Source of the DNA: Proteobacteria bacterium UBA2996
GTDB taxonomy: Bacteria; Pseudomonadota; Gammaproteobacteria; Arenicellales; UBA868
DNA: 12,529 nucleotides
Direction: 5' to 3'
Assembly (NCBI GenBank): GCA_002346525.1
Contig: DDZY01000113.1
Span: forward strand, 1-12,529
Position numbers and translations under genes: made by a program. The notes under the pieces were generated by a model. That model was given only the letters and a program-made list of their open reading frames with translations, was not told where the DNA came from and ran no database searches. This document shows, in pieces, positions 6,546-12,529 of the stretch (the first letter of the stretch is position 1; every line of letters starts with the position of its first letter).

Positions 6546-7709
6546 ATGAAAGAAGCACACCCAGAGTATGACCTGATCGTCATCGGCGGTGGATGTGCCG
6601 GGTTATCTTTAGCCCGATTGCTCATTGAAAATGGATCCAACCTTCGAGTTCTTATTGTCGAACATCGCGACGCATACTCAGATGACAGGACCTGGTGCTT
6701 TTGGGAAAAATCTGACCATTCTCTGAAAAATCTTGAGGCAAAGGTCTGGGCTACCTGGCAGTTCTCTTGCGCCGACGATGATATTTACTCCCATAAGTCG
6801 AATAGCGATCTCGCCTACCGATGTATTAGATCAGCGTCATTCTATAAACACGTTCAGAACCACATCGACAAGTCGACTCATCTGTCGCTAATGATGTCCG
6901 TTCGCGTAAAGAATATTCAAGAGAACGCTAAGTCGGTCAGTCTAACGACTGACCGAGGCGAATTCTGCTCACGATGGGTGATCGACACTCGTCCGTTGCG
7001 AGATCGCGTCGTTAAAAGGCCGTTTGGTCAACATTTTCTTGGCATAGAAATAGAGTGTGATCAAGACATGTTTGATGATCAGGTTGCTCAAATCATGATA
7101 AACATGCAGCAGGACGAGTACGGTTTTCGTTTTACTTATTTGCTGCCATTCTCTAAAAGACGTGCACTTTTTGAGGAGACCCGTTTTACAAGATCGGCTC
7201 CCGAAGAAGTACTGGAAACCGCCCTCCAAGACTCTATAAAAAAGAAAATGAAGGGAGTGGGTTTTCAGGAGCACCGTCGAGAGCGGGGCTTTATACCCAT
7301 GTCTTGCAACACCAAACCTGCTCAGCAGAACAGCCGCATAGTTCAAGCCGGCGTCGCTGTAGGCGCAGCCCGCCCATCCACGGGTTATGCTTTTTTACGC
7401 ATCCAAGCCTGGGCATTAGAATGCGCTCTTGCCCTCTCAAAAGGCGCTCCGCCGACGTGCCAAACAGTGGATCCCGCCTGGATGCGATGGGCTGATCGCT
7501 TGTTTTTAAAAGTGATCGAAGACCCGAGTAACGATGTACCAGAAATTTTCCTGGCACTCGCGAAAAGAATGCGTCCCGATCATTTTGTGCGTTTTCTTTC
7601 AGACAGCGCCCAACCGACGGATCTCCTGCGGGCAATTTACGCTCTCCCGAAAAGACCCTTTATTGCTGGGTTAACCGGTATGCCTCGACTCAAACCGGTC
7701 TCAAGATGA
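6546..7709 (+). CDS. crtY: Lycopene beta-cyclase (CrtY type)
   Basis: Cyclises both ends of lycopene to beta-ionone rings, giving beta-carotene, the substrate of Blh. 387 residues, as in proteobacterial CrtY. The FAD-binding LIVIGGGCAGLSLARLL is at 10-26, then DDRTWCFW at 46-53, GQHFLGIEIE at 161-170, FRFTYLLPFS at 194-203 and the FEET motif at 209-212 (acidic residues essential in CrtY relatives). RPSTGYAF at 276-283 ends the conserved core. Spacing from crtB is nine bases with a weak TGGA site. The stop overlaps the blh start (ATGA at 7706-7709). The protein is divergent in places but keeps all hallmark motifs. Confidence 0.95.
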   Translation: MKEAHPEYDLIVIGGGCAGLSLARLLIENGSNLRVLIVEHRDAYSDDRTWCFWEKSDHSLKNLEAKVWATWQFSCADDDIYSHKSNSDLAYRCIRSASFYKHVQNHIDKSTHLSLMMSVRVKNIQENAKSVSLTTDRGEFCSRWVIDTRPLRDRVVKRPFGQHFLGIEIECDQDMFDDQVAQIMINMQQDEYGFRFTYLLPFSKRRALFEETRFTRSAPEEVLETALQDSIKKKMKGVGFQEHRRERGFIPMSCNTKPAQQNSRIVQAGVAVGAARPSTGYAFLRIQAWALECALALSKGAPPTCQTVDPAWMRWADRLFLKVIEDPSNDVPEIFLALAKRMRPDHFVRFLSDSAQPTDLLRAIYALPKRPFIAGLTGMPRLKPVSR

Positions 7710-8587
7710 TAGCTCAGCGCCATTCAATTGTTTTTTGCTTTTTGTCTGCGTTGGTGATTTTGCTTTTTCATTACTTCACCATTTCAACTTTTACACAGCT
7801 TGTTGTTCTAACGGGCGCTGTCATCCTGGCTGGACTGCCGCATGGCGCGCTCGACCCGCTACTATTCACCCAGACAAACGGCGAAATAAATCACAAAAGG
7901 AGTATCAGGTTTTATCTCAGTTACGTATCAGGCGCCACGGTGACGTTTATGTTCTGGCTGTGGCAACCGGAACTTTCCTTGGTGCTTTTTCTTGTTATTT
8001 CAGCTTGGCACTTCGCTGATGATTGGGGCGCCGCGCTACCGCGCTCCTATCAACTCGGCGTCGGAGCATCTGTCATTATTTTGCCGGTTTTTTTTCAGCC
8101 TGTTGAGGTCATCATGCTCTTTGGGTATCTGGGTGTAAATTGGTCTGAAGCTGCGGTTGCCAACTTGATTTTTATCCCAGGAGTTTTCGCCTGCGCAGTA
8201 ATGATCTTAGCGATCTTAACCTCGCTATACCGAAAATCCTGGGTGAGTCTCGAAGTTTTCTCTTTAGGTGCTCTAACTTTTCTTACCCCGCCGTTAATCT
8301 TCTTCAGCGTTTACTTTTGCCTACTTCATAGCCCCCGCCATATCCTGAAAGTTATTGAGGTGTTGAAACCCAATATTCGGAGCATCTTGATCTATGGGAT
8401 TACGTTTACCCTCCTCAGCGTTGTCATCATCTTCGTAGCGGTAGAAAGTCGGACTGCCATCCAGAGCAGCGCAGCCCTTACCCAGGCAATATTTGTCGGT
8501 CTCTTCTGCCTTACCGTTCCTCATATGTTCGTAGTAAATCGGTTCCGAGATAACCTTGCGAATAGAAGGTCAGCTAAACACTCCTAG
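7706..8587 (+). CDS. blh: Beta-carotene 15,15'-dioxygenase, Brp/Blh family
   Basis: Integral membrane iron enzyme that cleaves beta-carotene centrally into two all-trans retinals, the chromophore of PR. 293 residues with many hydrophobic helices (for example 8-22, 30-45, 120-140, 155-172, 225-247, 258-275). The iron-ligand histidines conserved in the family are visible: His46 in GLPHGALDP, His102 in SAWHFADDW, His208 and His212 in LLHSPRH, and His273 in TVPHMFV. It overlaps crtY by four bases and is the last gene of the unit. It is followed by an 87-bp gap and a convergent gene. Weak palindromes only (8624-8639) are seen after the stop, with no clear terminator. Confidence 0.95.
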   Translation: MIAQRHSIVFCFLSALVILLFHYFTISTFTQLVVLTGAVILAGLPHGALDPLLFTQTNGEINHKRSIRFYLSYVSGATVTFMFWLWQPELSLVLFLVISAWHFADDWGAALPRSYQLGVGASVIILPVFFQPVEVIMLFGYLGVNWSEAAVANLIFIPGVFACAVMILAILTSLYRKSWVSLEVFSLGALTFLTPPLIFFSVYFCLLHSPRHILKVIEVLKPNIRSILIYGITFTLLSVVIIFVAVESRTAIQSSAALTQAIFVGLFCLTVPHMFVVNRFRDNLANRRSAKHS

Positions 8588-8674
8588 ATGAATACCTGTC
8601 TGAGGTCCGCAAACGTACGTAGTACCCTGTTAAACGGGTCGATACCAATGTCTGGAACCGGGTCTCAACCCCTC

Positions 8675-9478
8675 TCAACTCGCAAGCCAAACCACCGGAT
8701 AGCGATCGCTGTCGAGCACCATACCGTCCCGATGGCCCTCTGAGCAGAGACTGGTATTGGTGCCGACTCGAGAGTCGTACACCACATCATCGCCTGTGTA
8801 GCGCACGGCGTATCCACGACGACGGTGGCTCTGGTGGTGATTGCCGCCCGAGCCGTGCACCGTCAGCCCATGAAACACATACACGTCTCCCGGCTCAAGA
8901 TCCCAACTCACGATCTCATAATCGCCACGGTGATTCTGGATATCCGGAATCGGCTCATAGTCCGGATTGGCTACATATTCACTCTGACCGGCCGTGTCAC
9001 CAAAAGCCTGGGGCTGAAACCAGCGGCCCCATCTATGTGAGCCGGCAATAAATTCAAGGGCACCGCTATCGCGCGTAACGGGATCCAGTGCGATCCAGAA
9101 ACTCAGGACCTGCCCTCCCCGAATGGGCCAATAGGGTTGATCGTTATGCCACCGCGTCCGATTTGGCGTACCAGGCTCCTTGACGAATAACTGGTCGTAC
9201 AGCAGGTTGACGCGTTGTGAGTTTAGAAACTCTGCCGCAAGCTGGGGCAGGTGTGACGCGAGGCAGAACTCCCGGAAGGTGTCGTCGTGCTCCCATAAGC
9301 GCAGGTTGCCATGGAAACTGCCCCGACCCGCTTCGCTTCTATATCCATGATAAAAAGGACCCGGTGAATGAATATCGGCCTCTGTCGCGCTGGAGAGTTT
9401 GACCAAAGCGTCCACGTCAACGCACTGGCGGATCACGGTTGCGCCCAGATGCTGATACTCGCTGATCTCTTTTTGCAT
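8675..9478 (-). CDS. Phytanoyl-CoA dioxygenase (PhyH)-family Fe(II)/2-oxoglutarate oxygenase
   Basis: 267-residue cytoplasmic non-heme iron oxygenase that should hydroxylate a small molecule using O2 and 2-oxoglutarate. The metal triad is His111-x-Asp113 in WHNDQPYWP and His208 in VFHGLTVHGS. Arg226 in YAVRYTGDD is placed to bind 2-oxoglutarate. FWIALDPVTRDSGALEFIAG (127-146) and LEPGDVYVFHG are typical PhyH signatures. An in-frame TAA directly precedes the ATG at 9478-9476, fixing the earliest start, although no good Shine-Dalgarno is seen. The substrate is unknown: the family spans phytanoyl-CoA, ectoine and many natural products. It is divergent from the aldo/keto reductase across 124 bp and convergent with blh. 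Its base composition is richer in G+C than the photosystem genes. Confidence 0.92.
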   Translation of the reverse strand: MQKEISEYQHLGATVIRQCVDVDALVKLSSATEADIHSPGPFYHGYRSEAGRGSFHGNLRLWEHDDTFREFCLASHLPQLAAEFLNSQRVNLLYDQLFVKEPGTPNRTRWHNDQPYWPIRGGQVLSFWIALDPVTRDSGALEFIAGSHRWGRWFQPQAFGDTAGQSEYVANPDYEPIPDIQNHRGDYEIVSWDLEPGDVYVFHGLTVHGSGGNHHQSHRRRGYAVRYTGDDVVYDSRVGTNTSLCSEGHRDGMVLDSDRYPVVWLAS

Positions 9479-9530
9479 TTAACAAGTCGAAGAAGTTGCG
9501 GTGGTGTAAAGCGCAGTCACGGCCTCAACG

Positions 9531-9559
9531 TTGGTTTTGACCTGCTTATGTTACATACT
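9531..9559 (+). promoter_or_regulatory. Weak candidate promoter of the AKR operon
   Basis: TTGGTT (9531-9536) and CATACT (9554-9559) are spaced 17 bp apart and match the sigma-70 boxes at 3 and 4 of 6 positions. They overlap the palindrome tatgttacata at 9547-9557, so a repressor could occlude the -10. Low confidence. Confidence 0.25.
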
Positions 9560-9586
9560 TGTGAGAGATTCAATCCAACCTTGAAT
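9547..9586. promoter_or_regulatory. Two short palindromes in the divergent PhyH/AKR region
   Basis: tatgttacata (9547-9557) is a perfect 5+1+5 palindrome, and attcaa-N7-ttgaat (9568-9573 / 9581-9586) is a perfect 6-bp inverted repeat. Both lie between the divergent starts at 9478 and 9603, a usual place for a shared operator. No regulator gene is in the window. Confidence 0.3.
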
Positions 9587-9602
9587 ACAGGACTTTTTTG
9601 AA

Positions 9603-10637
9603 ATGCGCTACCGACCGTTAGGTGATACAGGAATAGACGTCTCGGTCATCTGCCTTGGCACCATGACCTGGGGCGAACAGAACACCCGTGAAGAGGGATT
9701 TGCACAGATGGATCATGCGCTCGCCCACGGGATCAATTTCTTTGATACCGCCGAGATGTACCCCGTTGATGTCCGTCCGGAAACCTACGGACACACCGAG
9801 ATCATCATTGGAGAATGGCTAAACGAGCGCCAGTGCCGCAACGACGTGGTCCTTGCCAGCAAGGTCTGTGGCCCGGGTCGGCATCACATTCGGGGCGGTG
9901 ACTGCTGCTTTACTCGCGCGACGATTCACACGGCCTGCGAGGACAGCCTCAAACGGCTGAACACGGATTATCTCGATCTATACCAGCTGCACTGGCCGGA
10001 TCGTGGCTGGACCGACTTCAAGGACCTAGGACAAACCGAAGAAATTGACGATACGGGTGCAGATCGGGCAGAGACGCTCGCCGCGCTTGATGAGCTCATT
10101 CAGGCCGGAAAGATCCGCTCATGGGGCATATCAAACGAAAGTGCCTGGGGCACAATGGATTTTGTCGCGCGCGCTAATGCCAGCGGCATCGCCCGGCCGG
10201 TCAGTATTCAGAATGCCTATAGCCTGCTCAACCGAAAATTTGAACTCGCGCTGGCTGAGATCGCATTACGTGAACGTGTGGGTCTGCTGGCCTATGCGCC
10301 GGTGGCGGCCGGCGTACTGACCGGAAAATACCTCGATGATGCGAGGCCAGCCGGTGCGCGCAATACGCTCTGGCCTTCCAATACCCGGTATTTTGGCGAC
10401 GAAGCCAAGGCCGCAACCCAGGCGTACGTGGATCTTGCCGCCGAATGCGGTATCAGTCCGGAGGTGCTGGCTCATGCTTTTGTACTGACCCGCTCTTTCC
10501 TGACCGCATCCATCGTGGGTGCGACACAGATCTGGCACCTGGATCGTGCCCTACAAGCTCTGGACTTTGAAATCGATGCTGAGTTGCAATCGCGCCTCGA
10601 GGCATTGCATCGTCAGTATCTGGTGCCGGCACCCTGA
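9603..10637 (+). CDS. Aldo/keto reductase, Tas-like
   Basis: 344-residue NADPH-dependent oxidoreductase of the AKR superfamily, with a TIM-barrel fold, in the cytoplasm. The catalytic tetrad is visible as Asp48 and Tyr53 in FFDTAEMYP, Lys87 in LASKVCGP and His130 in YQLHWP. GLGTMTWGEQNT-like residues (ICLGTMTWGEQNT, 16-28), IQNAYSLLNR, LTGKYLDDARPAGARNTL and the end YLVPAP closely parallel E. coli Tas (GTMTFGEQN, NPYSLLNRSFE, PAGARNTLF, YTYPAP). The physiological substrate of Tas proteins is not well known. AGGA lies about ten bases before the ATG at 9603. The next gene begins 32 bp after its stop on the same strand, so a two-gene operon is likely. It is divergent from the PhyH oxygenase, suggesting shared control. 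Confidence 0.94.
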   Translation: MRYRPLGDTGIDVSVICLGTMTWGEQNTREEGFAQMDHALAHGINFFDTAEMYPVDVRPETYGHTEIIIGEWLNERQCRNDVVLASKVCGPGRHHIRGGDCCFTRATIHTACEDSLKRLNTDYLDLYQLHWPDRGWTDFKDLGQTEEIDDTGADRAETLAALDELIQAGKIRSWGISNESAWGTMDFVARANASGIARPVSIQNAYSLLNRKFELALAEIALRERVGLLAYAPVAAGVLTGKYLDDARPAGARNTLWPSNTRYFGDEAKAATQAYVDLAAECGISPEVLAHAFVLTRSFLTASIVGATQIWHLDRALQALDFEIDAELQSRLEALHRQYLVPAP

Positions 10638-10669
10638 AATGCTTCCCATTCAAAACCGCCTCTAAAGAT

Positions 10670-11623
10670 ATGACGACAGCCCTCACCCAGGCGCCTAGGA
10701 CGCCCTCAAAAACGCTGCTCAATTTTCCCCTGGCGTTGAATCTTGATCAGTTGGATGCGGACATCGCAATCCTCGGGGTCCCGTATGGACTGCCGTACTA
10801 CCCTCACGGTATGGCTAACGACCAGAGCCTCGCACCCGATGCGATTCGGCAGGGGCCAAGTTATGTGCCCTACACCCTGACCAGTTACGACTGGGATCTT
10901 GGCGGCACACTGTTTGATGGCCGAGACATCAAGGTCGTGGACTGCGGCAATGTCACAGCGGACCTCAATGATCATCAGGAGCATTACCGACGGGCAGAAG
11001 CGGCTGCCCGAAAAATATTCGCGAGCGGCGCCACCCTGATCACCCTGGGCGGCGACCACGGCATCCCGATCCCCGTCATGCGCGCGCTTGAGCGTGACGA
11101 AACTATCACCCTGGTTCACATCGATGCCCACCTTGACTGGCGCAACGACGTCAACGGGATTCGCGAAGGCTATTCGAGTCCAATCCGGCGGGCCTCAGAA
11201 ATGGACTGGTTCGGACACATTGTCCAGATCGGCATCCGCGCGAACGGTAGTGCCCGAGAGGAAGAAGTAAAAGATGCCCGCGACTACGGGGCCGACATAA
11301 TTACCGCCTATGAGATGCACGACATCGGCATGTCAGCTGTACTCGATAGAATCCCTGACGGCGGACCGTACTACCTGACCATTGATGCCGACGGAATCGA
11401 CCCCACCATCATGCCGGCGGTGATGGCCCAGGCACCGGGCGGGCTCGACTGGATACAAACCCGTCAACTGATCCACGGACTTGCCAAAAAAGGCCGGGTG
11501 CTGGGCATGGATCTCGTTGAGATCGCCCCCTCTTACGATCATGGTCACATCACCATTACCCACGCGGAGCGGCTGATCTGCAACTTCATCGGCGCCTGCG
11601 TGCGCGCAGGCTATTACGACTGA
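10670..11623 (+). CDS. Ureohydrolase family (agmatinase/arginase-like), divergent
   Basis: 317-residue metallohydrolase of the arginase/agmatinase/formiminoglutamase family, expected to hydrolyse a guanidino compound to urea and an amine using a two-metal centre. The metal ligands are present: His130 in GGDHGIPIPV, Asp152, His154 and Asp156 in IDAHLDW, and Asp239 and Asp241 in TIDADGIDP. Several typical agmatinase elements are changed. The His-Gly-Thr loop after the DAHxD motif reads EGYSSPIRRA, the segment after IDP reads TIMPAVMAQAPGGL instead of the common PGTGTPEPGGL, and the N-terminal GVPYGLPYYPHG replaces GIPFD. A substrate other than agmatine is therefore likely. The ATG has only a weak purine-rich aaaga upstream. 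It is probably co-transcribed with the aldo/keto reductase. Confidence 0.9.
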   Translation: MTTALTQAPRTPSKTLLNFPLALNLDQLDADIAILGVPYGLPYYPHGMANDQSLAPDAIRQGPSYVPYTLTSYDWDLGGTLFDGRDIKVVDCGNVTADLNDHQEHYRRAEAAARKIFASGATLITLGGDHGIPIPVMRALERDETITLVHIDAHLDWRNDVNGIREGYSSPIRRASEMDWFGHIVQIGIRANGSAREEEVKDARDYGADIITAYEMHDIGMSAVLDRIPDGGPYYLTIDADGIDPTIMPAVMAQAPGGLDWIQTRQLIHGLAKKGRVLGMDLVEIAPSYDHGHITITHAERLICNFIGACVRAGYYD

Positions 11624-11671
11624 ATGAAAGTCGATAATCGAGAGTCGAGAGGGATTAAAAGGAAGCGGCTT

Positions 11672-12529
11672 TCAGACGGCGGCGCAATGATCCGAAAGTA
11701 CCGCCAAAAGCGCATCCACTTCTAATTCCGTCGTATTCCAGGCGGCCACAAAGCGCACCGCCTTGCCGTCGAGTTCTTCGTCATTAATGGCCAAGCCTTT
11801 TGCTGAGAGCCGGTCAATGAGCGCCGCCGGCATAACCACAAAGACCTCGTTGGACTGTGTCGGATAGGCGAGCTCTAGGCCGGGCAAGTCTGCCAGTCCT
11901 TCGCTCAGGCGCTGCGCCATTGCGTTGGCCTGACGGGCGTTGCGCAGCCAGATGCCATCCTTGAGGTAGCCTGCAAACTGTGACGAGATAAAGCGGCTCT
12001 TGGAAAGCAGCTGACCGGCACGTTTTTGCAGAAATGGAAAATCTCCGACCAACTCGGGCTTGAAAAAAACGACCGCTTCGGCAGCAAGACAACCGTTTTT
12101 AGTGCCTCCAAACGACAGCACATCGATGCCTGCCTGCCAGGTCATCTGGGCCGGCGTCGCATCGAGCGTTACCAGGGCATTGGCAAAGCGGGCACCATCC
12201 ATGTGCATGCTGAGATTGTGACTGTGCGCTACCGCAGCAATCGCCTCAATTTCTTCGATCGAATAAACCGTGCCCGACTCGCAGGCCTGCGTGATACTGA
12301 CACTCGCCGGCTGGGCGTGATGCACGTTTCCTGCACCATAGATCGTCTCTTCGAGCGCCTTTGCCGTGATGCGGCCGTTTGCCCCCGGCATATCAATGAG
12401 TTTTGCCCCACCGGTGAACAACTCCGGTGCACCACACTCGTCGGTATTGATATGCGAAAGTTGGTGGCAGAAGATTTTTCCAAACGCTGGCGTCAGGGTG
12501 GACAAAGCCAGTGCGTTAGCCGCGGTGCC
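11672..12529 (-). CDS. ltaE: Low-specificity L-threonine aldolase, C-terminal part (runs off right edge)
   Basis: PLP enzyme that cleaves L-threonine, allo-threonine and other beta-hydroxy amino acids to glycine and an aldehyde. 285 C-terminal residues are visible. The frame is open to the window edge and begins GTAANALALSTL, an internal family motif, so the TTG at 12505-12503 is not the real start. About 60 N-terminal residues are missing compared with Pseudomonas-type enzymes of about 346. Further marks are DECGAPELFTGGAKL, ITQACESGTVYS and HMDGARFANAL. The PLP-binding lysine is in SFGGTKNGC (codon 12100-12098). The type is closer to the Pseudomonas low-specificity aldolase than to E. coli LtaE. 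It converges on the ureohydrolase with a 48-bp gap and no clear terminator. Confidence 0.95.
   Translation of the reverse strand, partial: GTAANALALSTLTPAFGKIFCHQLSHINTDECGAPELFTGGAKLIDMPGANGRITAKALEETIYGAGNVHHAQPASVSITQACESGTVYSIEEIEAIAAVAHSHNLSMHMDGARFANALVTLDATPAQMTWQAGIDVLSFGGTKNGCLAAEAVVFFKPELVGDFPFLQKRAGQLLSKSRFISSQFAGYLKDGIWLRNARQANAMAQRLSEGLADLPGLELAYPTQSNEVFVVMPAALIDRLSAKGLAINDEELDGKAVRFVAAWNTTELEVDALLAVLSDHCAAV

Noticed and set aside
6969..7346. 125-codon minus-strand frame over crtY
   Set aside because: Antisense to conserved CrtY motifs and of no recognisable family.
8624..8639. Palindrome after blh as a terminator
   Set aside because: It is accctgttaaacgggt with an unpaired base, almost no loop and no T-run; too weak to call.
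10706..11131. 141-codon minus-strand frame over the ureohydrolase
   Set aside because: Long shadow frames are common in GC-rich genes; the plus-strand frame has all metal-binding motifs.
11624..11671. Terminator between the convergent ureohydrolase and aldolase genes
   Set aside because: Only short imperfect repeats such as tcgataatcga are seen, with no stable stem and T-run.
12503..12505. TTG as start of the threonine aldolase
   Set aside because: The frame continues to the window edge and encodes the conserved internal GTAANAL motif, so the true start is outside.
1..12529. CRISPR array, tRNA, rRNA, insertion sequence or integrase
   Set aside because: No regularly spaced repeats, cloverleaf-like segments, rRNA motifs or transposase/integrase domains were recognised by eye in either strand.

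Overview
The window looks like a piece of a marine proteobacterial chromosome, most likely gammaproteobacterial. This rests on a proteorhodopsin (PR) photosystem cassette whose protein closely resembles the green/blue PRs of marine Gammaproteobacteria. It is supported by the company of a Tas-like aldo/keto reductase and a Pseudomonas-type low-specificity threonine aldolase. The species cannot be named from sequence alone.

Left part (1-2402): the N-terminal third of a PuuC-like aldehyde dehydrogenase runs leftward off the window (<1-371). A gene-poor stretch of about 600 bp (372-977) follows. It holds a strong candidate Fur box (498-516) and a 14-bp perfect inverted repeat (604-668). Next is a complete second aldehyde dehydrogenase (978-2402), which begins with TTG behind a strong Shine-Dalgarno.

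Photosystem part (2410-8587): type I isopentenyl-diphosphate isomerase (idi, minus strand) is divergent from a blue-tuned proton-pumping PR (3190-3906). A long inverted-repeat hairpin (3916-3973) separates PR from a tightly packed, mostly overlapping series crtI-crtB-crtY-blh (4066-8587). Together these convert geranylgeranyl diphosphate (GGPP) to phytoene, lycopene, beta-carotene and finally two retinals, the PR chromophore. Idi feeds the isoprenoid precursor pool. The GGPP synthase gene (crtE), often part of such cassettes, is not in the window.

Right part (8675-12529): base composition becomes clearly more GC-rich. It holds a phytanoyl-CoA dioxygenase (PhyH)-family Fe(II)/2-oxoglutarate dioxygenase (minus strand), divergent from a Tas-like aldo/keto reductase and a divergent ureohydrolase (likely operon). 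A convergent partial threonine aldolase runs off the right edge. The composition change near 8590-8680 coincides with the end of the photosystem cassette and is compatible with acquisition of the low-GC side by horizontal transfer.

No tRNA, rRNA, CRISPR array, transposase or integrase was recognised. The window is mainly a known type of system; the most unusual points are the PR/crtI hairpin, the Fur box plus stem-loop in the 600-bp gap, the missing crtE, and the divergent ureohydrolase next to an oxygenase.
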